NCBI GenBank assembly: GCA_009919445.1
Contig: RGBY01000122.1
Location: forward strand, 1-7,501
Length of the DNA: 7,501 nt
Direction of reading: 5' to 3'
Source: Planctomycetia bacterium
GTDB lineage: Bacteria > Planctomycetota > Planctomycetia > Pirellulales > UBA1268
In this document: piece by piece, positions 6,001 through 7,501 of the stretch
How positions within the stretch are numbered: the stretch's first letter is position 1
How the letters are laid out: each line of letters opens with the position of its first letter
Made by a program: the position numbers and the translations under genes
Notes under the pieces: model-generated
Told to the model about the DNA's origin: nothing
The model's input: only the letters and a program-made list of their open reading frames with translations
The model's database searches: none

Positions 6001-7501
6001 ACCGTCCTGGCAACATTGAGGTACTTGCGCAGGCCAACGACCGGGCAGAGGCCGCTTCCCTGTCGCTTGGTGGTGGCCTGATCAGCGTGCAGTCCTCGAC
6101 CGTAACCGCTGAGACAACATCGACAATTGCTGCAACGATCGGAGGACGAGTAGAGTCTGCTGGCACCGTGTCTGTCACTGCAAACGGACGAAGCGACGCC
6201 GACACATCATCGCTCAGTATCGGCGTTGGTGCAGTTGACGTGAAAGATCTGGTAGCGACTTCCACGGTAACGCCTGCGGTCACCGCGAAAGTAAATGCGT
6301 CTGCCACAGTTGAGGCTGCCGGCGACGTGATCATTTCTGCTGAACACGGCCAAACGCCTCCAGAATATTCTGATGGCACCTTCGATGCCCCAACGGCGAT
6401 CTCGACCACCGACAACACAATCGACTTCGGGAAGGCTCACGGGCTTCGAACGGGCGACACGATTGGCTACGACGCCGAGGGGAACACGGCTATTGGAGGT
6501 GTCGAGACAGGCCGCACCTACGGCGTTATCGTGGACAAGGCTTTCGATGCCCAGAACAATGAAATCCTGCCAACAAAGCTACAGCTCGGAATCTCTTTTG
6601 GCAGCACAATCACCAGCCGCTCGAAGGATTCAGACGGAAAAATAGTTGAGACGAGTACTGAAGCCGTTCGTGTCGACGAAGACACGATTCGTTTCGCCAC
6701 TCCCCACAACTTTCTTGATGGCGATAGGGTAACCTACTCGGCCGAAGCAGGTGCCGCAGCCATTGGCGGCCTGAACGCCGGCAGCACCTACACCGTCAAA
6801 TGGGTCGACGCATACACGATCAAGTTGCAGGACAACTCGTTCAGCACGGCAACGCAACAACTCAGTGGCGCTAATGTTGATGGCACTGGACTGATCACCG
6901 CGACTGGCCATGGGTTTGCTGACGCCCAGCCAGTTACCTACCGAGCCCCTGCCGCCACCACCTTTGGCGTTTTGGCAATCGGCGATCCGACTGACACATC
7001 AGACGGCGCCAACACGGCGGAAGATACGATTGAATTTGGCCGCCCTCACGGATTTGTTGCCGGAGACGAATTGATCTACTCAAGTTCCGCTGACACAGTA
7101 TCTGGCCTGATAAACGGCTCCTCCTATTTCGTCATCAAGGTCTCGGACACGGTGATCAAACTTGCTGAATCCGCCGACAAAGCGACCGGTGGAAATGGGC
7201 AGACTGTTGAACCACTTCCGATCGGCCGATCGACAGCCAGCAACGCAGCCCAGACCACCCACGCGTTTCGGAAGCCCTCTGATCAGGCACTCGGTGGCCT
7301 GGTCGATGGCCGCACTTATTATGTGCGGGATGTCAGCACCGACTCCTTCCGTCTGGCAGAAACAACGGGTGGAACGGCTGTCATCGTCGGTGGGAGCGTC
7401 AACTCTGTCACCCTTACCGGCCAAAGCACACTGGGAACCGAAGGCGTAGATCTCTCTGACGTTGGTAGCGGAAACCATCGCCTTGTTCTTGACCTGACTA
7501 C
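1..7501 (+). CDS. Internal part of a giant repetitive secreted/surface protein (adhesin-like), open at both ends
   Basis: One frame (first full codon at 3, last at 7497-7499) runs 2,499 codons without a stop. There is no visible start, so the protein exceeds 2,500 residues and may be far larger. What is seen: Ala/Ser/Thr/Gly/Val/Asp-rich composition, about five Met, no Cys found, no catalytic motif, and nearly wall-to-wall repeats. Order: an a/b superrepeat array (residues about 1-1671 of the visible part), interrupted by three Tyr/Trp/Asp cassettes; simpler 50-60-residue repeats (about 1672-2106); then an H-G-F/G-D-V-Y repeat family to the end. Known: giant Cys-free, acidic, repetitive proteins of this kind are usually exported and act in adhesion, biofilm or surface coating. 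Inferred: extracellular location and a mostly beta, solenoid-like fold. No signal peptide, RTX nonapeptide array, sortase motif or autotransporter barrel is in view, so the export route is unknown. I do not recognise a named gene. High confidence in the coding call, moderate in the class, low in exact function. Confidence 0.95.
3..140 (+). repeat. Tail of a superrepeat copy (even-type b unit), cut by the window edge
   Basis: The visible residues carry the b-unit core (GALSVGVSLAYNTIN), followed by a Ser/Thr-rich turn leading into the next strand at 141. The N-T-I-N ending resembles the even b subtype (N-x-[VIM]-x-N) seen at 843, 2319, 3528 and 4773. The array therefore was already running in phase before the window began, and at least one more superrepeat lies upstream. 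Confidence 0.75.
141..902 (+). repeat. Superrepeat copy 1 (units a1-b1-a2-b2), 254 residues
   Basis: Four units of about 60-70 residues each open with a strand of the type G-x-[IV]-x-[IV]-x-A. Unit a1 (141) has SGGGAEARNLI, b1 (330) has SVGASRATNSIG, a2 (531) has SGAGAETINTI and ends in IDGNG (684), and b2 (714) has SIAVALAENTVDNDV (N at 843). Odd and even forms of both unit types are distinguishable. No DNA-level tandem identity to the later copies was seen; similarity is at protein level. The probable role is structural, as part of a long repeat stalk. Confidence 0.8.
933..1628 (+). other. Cassette 1: Tyr/Trp/Asp-rich accessory modules inserted between superrepeats
   Basis: This segment interrupts the array between the strand GTITVDAQ (903) and GSVTATS (1629). 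It consists of about five modules of roughly 40 residues. The module has an aromatic strand ([IVTYF]-Y-x-[YW]-x-[GD]) followed by an acidic turn and a motif like D-[FY]-[ST]-[DN]-x-x-R-W. Aromatic strands start at 1047 (IYEYRG), 1161 (IYRYAD), 1335 (TYEYIG) and 1482 (YYKYLD). Trp motifs start at 1218, 1392, 1530 and 1593. The first module ends DFSKADEVQLI, with Val where the others have Trp. The last has only the Trp half and joins the array as WKLADG. The acidic residues suggest metal binding, but that is inference. I know similar Y-x-Y/W modules from other giant bacterial proteins but cannot name a domain family. Confidence 0.75.
1629..2384 (+). repeat. Superrepeat copy 2 (units a3-b3-a4-b4), 252 residues, uninterrupted
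   Basis: This is the cleanest copy. Unit a3 has SGAGAVSRNVILTRTNAFID, b3 (1785) has SIGVSLAENYIG followed by an 11-residue loop and VQAFIRNS, a4 (1992) has SGAGVSATNKI and ends in IDGDG (2148), and b4 (2187) has SVGVSLAQNHISNHVEAFI. Each unit carries a Gly/Ala-rich segment such as GGKAGV just before its core. Those segments are hydrophobic but recur once per unit, which fits the buried turns or strands of a solenoid better than membrane helices. Confidence 0.82.
2385..3587 (+). repeat. Superrepeat copy 3 (units a5-b5-a6-b6), about 257 residues once an internal insertion is discounted
   Basis: Unit a5 has SGAGAVARNIILSRTNAFVD, b5 (2571) has SVGVAIARNFIG, a6 (3213) has the variant core LGGAGVGVENR and ends in IDGDG (3369), and b6 (3396) has SIAVGISTALNEIDNTV. 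The b5 unit is split after N-F-I-G (2697) by a 155-codon segment and resumes at VQAYVKDSSV (3174), which matches VQAFIRNS of b3. If that loop is reduced to the 11 residues found in b3 and b7, the copy measures 257 residues like its neighbours. Confidence 0.8.
2709..3173 (+). other. Cassette 2: Tyr/Trp/Asp-rich modules expanding a loop inside unit b5
   Basis: These 155 codons lie between N-F-I-G and VQAYV, where sister odd b units have a loop of about 11 residues. The segment starts with a linker (VDPTTQTAQYTT), then a module with the aromatic strand VYRYIG (2814) and no Trp motif. Next comes a complete module with VYVWQG (2964) and an acidic Trp stretch (YEDEDGDWQENEDW). It closes with the Trp half DFGNPELWQLV (3111). 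The same order appears in cassettes 1 and 3, so it is the same building block placed at a different position in the repeat. Function unknown; surface display from a loop is inferred. Confidence 0.72.
3612..4079 (+). other. Cassette 3: Tyr/Trp/Asp-rich modules at the same junction as cassette 1
   Basis: The segment interrupts the array between GDITVSAQ (3588) and GTITARV (4080), which match the strands flanking cassette 1. It opens with GDTVRLADDYAEGGEAGR then VYRYRG (3738), closely matching GDTVLVTPDHDAGGEPGR then IYEYRG of cassette 1 (993-1064). The Trp motif of this first module is replaced by a very acidic stretch (3798-3857, 13 of 20 residues Asp or Glu), followed by a short basic, His-containing segment (GHRHGG). 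One complete module follows (FYEWID at 3921, NFADTSRWKRI at 3981), then a Trp half (DYSDTELWELADG from 4044) rejoins the array. It is about 78 codons shorter than cassette 1 because it has fewer complete modules. Confidence 0.75.
4080..4835 (+). repeat. Superrepeat copy 4 (units a7-b7-a8-b8), 252 residues, uninterrupted
   Basis: Unit a7 has SGAGAVATNIILSKTT, b7 (4236) has SIGAAISQNLIG, an 11-residue loop and VFASITNSSV, a8 (4440) has GSGAGVNVVNKI and ends in IDGDS (4599), and b8 (4650) has AVGVATATNEMNNAV. The subtype signatures of all four units hold, and the length equals copy 2 exactly. This is the last copy that follows the full four-unit pattern. Confidence 0.8.
4836..5183 (+). repeat. 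Transitional units after the last full superrepeat
   Basis: Two units start at 4836 (GDVTLTAEE) and 5016 (GNVMLSAAD). The first still shows the a-like ending AENILNGDVEASIND. In the second the Gly-rich core has become LSAGLVSIAVGKTDVKNEAK, closer to the shorter repeats downstream. The super-periodicity is lost here, so this looks like the boundary between two stalk segments of the same protein. Confidence 0.65.
5184..6320 (+). repeat. Array of simpler 50-60-residue beta-strand-like repeats
   Basis: Units start near 5184, 5358, 5514, 5673, 5835, 6015, 6165 and 6321, spaced about 50-60 codons. Each opens with a strand such as GNVTVRA, NIEVLAQA, GTVSVTA or GDVIISA. A Ser-rich stretch with a core like SLGVGALSV, SLGGGLISV or SIGVGAVDV follows, then a Thr/Ala/Val strand (for example STVTPAVTAKV). 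The b-unit signature and the IDGDG endings are absent. Unit 5514-5672 is the most divergent and lacks the Gly core. No cassette interrupts this part. Probably a continuation of the same fold in a simpler form; that is inference. Confidence 0.7.
6321..6410 (+). other. Linker between the beta-repeat array and the C-terminal repeat family
   Basis: After the strand GDVIISAEHG the text turns to a Pro/Tyr/Asp-containing stretch (QTPPEYSDGTFDAPTA) unlike either flanking family. It is the only place where Pro residues cluster at such a boundary, which suggests a hinge between two structural regions. Confidence 0.5.
6411..7376 (+). repeat. C-terminal repeat family (H-G-F ... G-D-x-V-x-Y ... G-G-L-x-x-G-x-T-Y), three full and two half copies
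   Basis: The full unit is about 60 residues: a strand (NTIDFG), H-[GN]-[FL]-x(2)-G-D-x-[VIL]-x-Y, a short loop, [GS]-G-[LV]-x(2)-G-x-[TS]-Y-x-V, then a closing strand ending in [IL]-x-L. Full copies are at 6411-6599, 6660-6845 and 7014-7190. The stretch 6867-6989 has only the first half (GHGFADAQPVTY, then no GGL/Tyr part). The stretch 7242-7376 has the second half (LGGLVDGRTYYV, FRLAETT) joined directly behind a shortened H-A-F remnant. Similar G-H-G / G-D-x-V-x-Y / G-G-L / T-Y-Y-V repeats are, to my knowledge, common in giant bacterial surface proteins and phage structural proteins. The stretch 7377-7501 continues with beta-like sequence (VNSVTLTG, SGNHRLVLDL) and is cut by the window edge. 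Confidence 0.75.

Noticed and set aside
1..7501. DNA-level tandem repeats, CRISPR array or mobile element
   Set aside because: The periodicity is in the protein only. I saw no long identical DNA repeats, no repeat-spacer pattern, and no inverted ends or transposase.

Overview
The window lies entirely inside one very large protein-coding gene on the + strand. The frame whose first complete codon starts at position 3 stays open to the last complete codon (7497-7499). That is 2,499 codons with no stop, and neither end of the gene is visible. I see no second gene, RNA gene, mobile element, CRISPR array, promoter or terminator, and there is no intergenic DNA. The other open frames on both strands are shadows of this one.

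The protein is rich in Ala, Ser, Thr, Gly, Val and Asp. It has very few Met (about five) and no Cys that I could find. Its sequence is highly repetitive at the protein level, but the DNA of the repeats has drifted apart. This is the profile of a giant secreted or surface-displayed bacterial repeat protein (adhesin-like, probably mostly beta structure). Proteins of this type are known from marine and aquatic Proteobacteria, Planctomycetota, Chlorobi and Cyanobacteria. GC content looks to be in the mid to upper 50s percent by eye. The window alone does not allow a taxonomic assignment.

Layout by region. (1) Positions 3-5015 hold a repeat array of about 60-70-residue units in two alternating forms: 'a' units with a core like SGAGAV.RN and 'b' units with a core like SVGVSLA.N. 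The a and b units each come in two subtypes, giving a four-unit superrepeat (a-odd, b-odd, a-even, b-even) with a period of 252-257 residues once insertions are discounted. (2) Three Tyr/Trp/Asp-rich cassettes interrupt this array (933-1628, 2709-3173, 3612-4079). All three are built from the same small module and share the order 'Tyr half, complete module(s), Trp half'. Two sit at the same superrepeat junction and the third expands a surface loop. (3) From about 5016 to 6320 the alternating pattern fades into simpler units of 50-60 residues. (4) From 6411 to the window end there is a different repeat family (pattern: H-G-[FL]-x(2)-G-D-x-[VIL]-x-Y, then GGL-x(2)-G-x-[TS]-Y), with intact copies and two reciprocal half copies.

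Inference: the array is probably an extended stalk or solenoid, the acidic aromatic cassettes are accessory modules projecting from it, and the C-terminal family is a different stalk or binding region. The signal peptide, secretion signal and anchor would have to lie outside the window.
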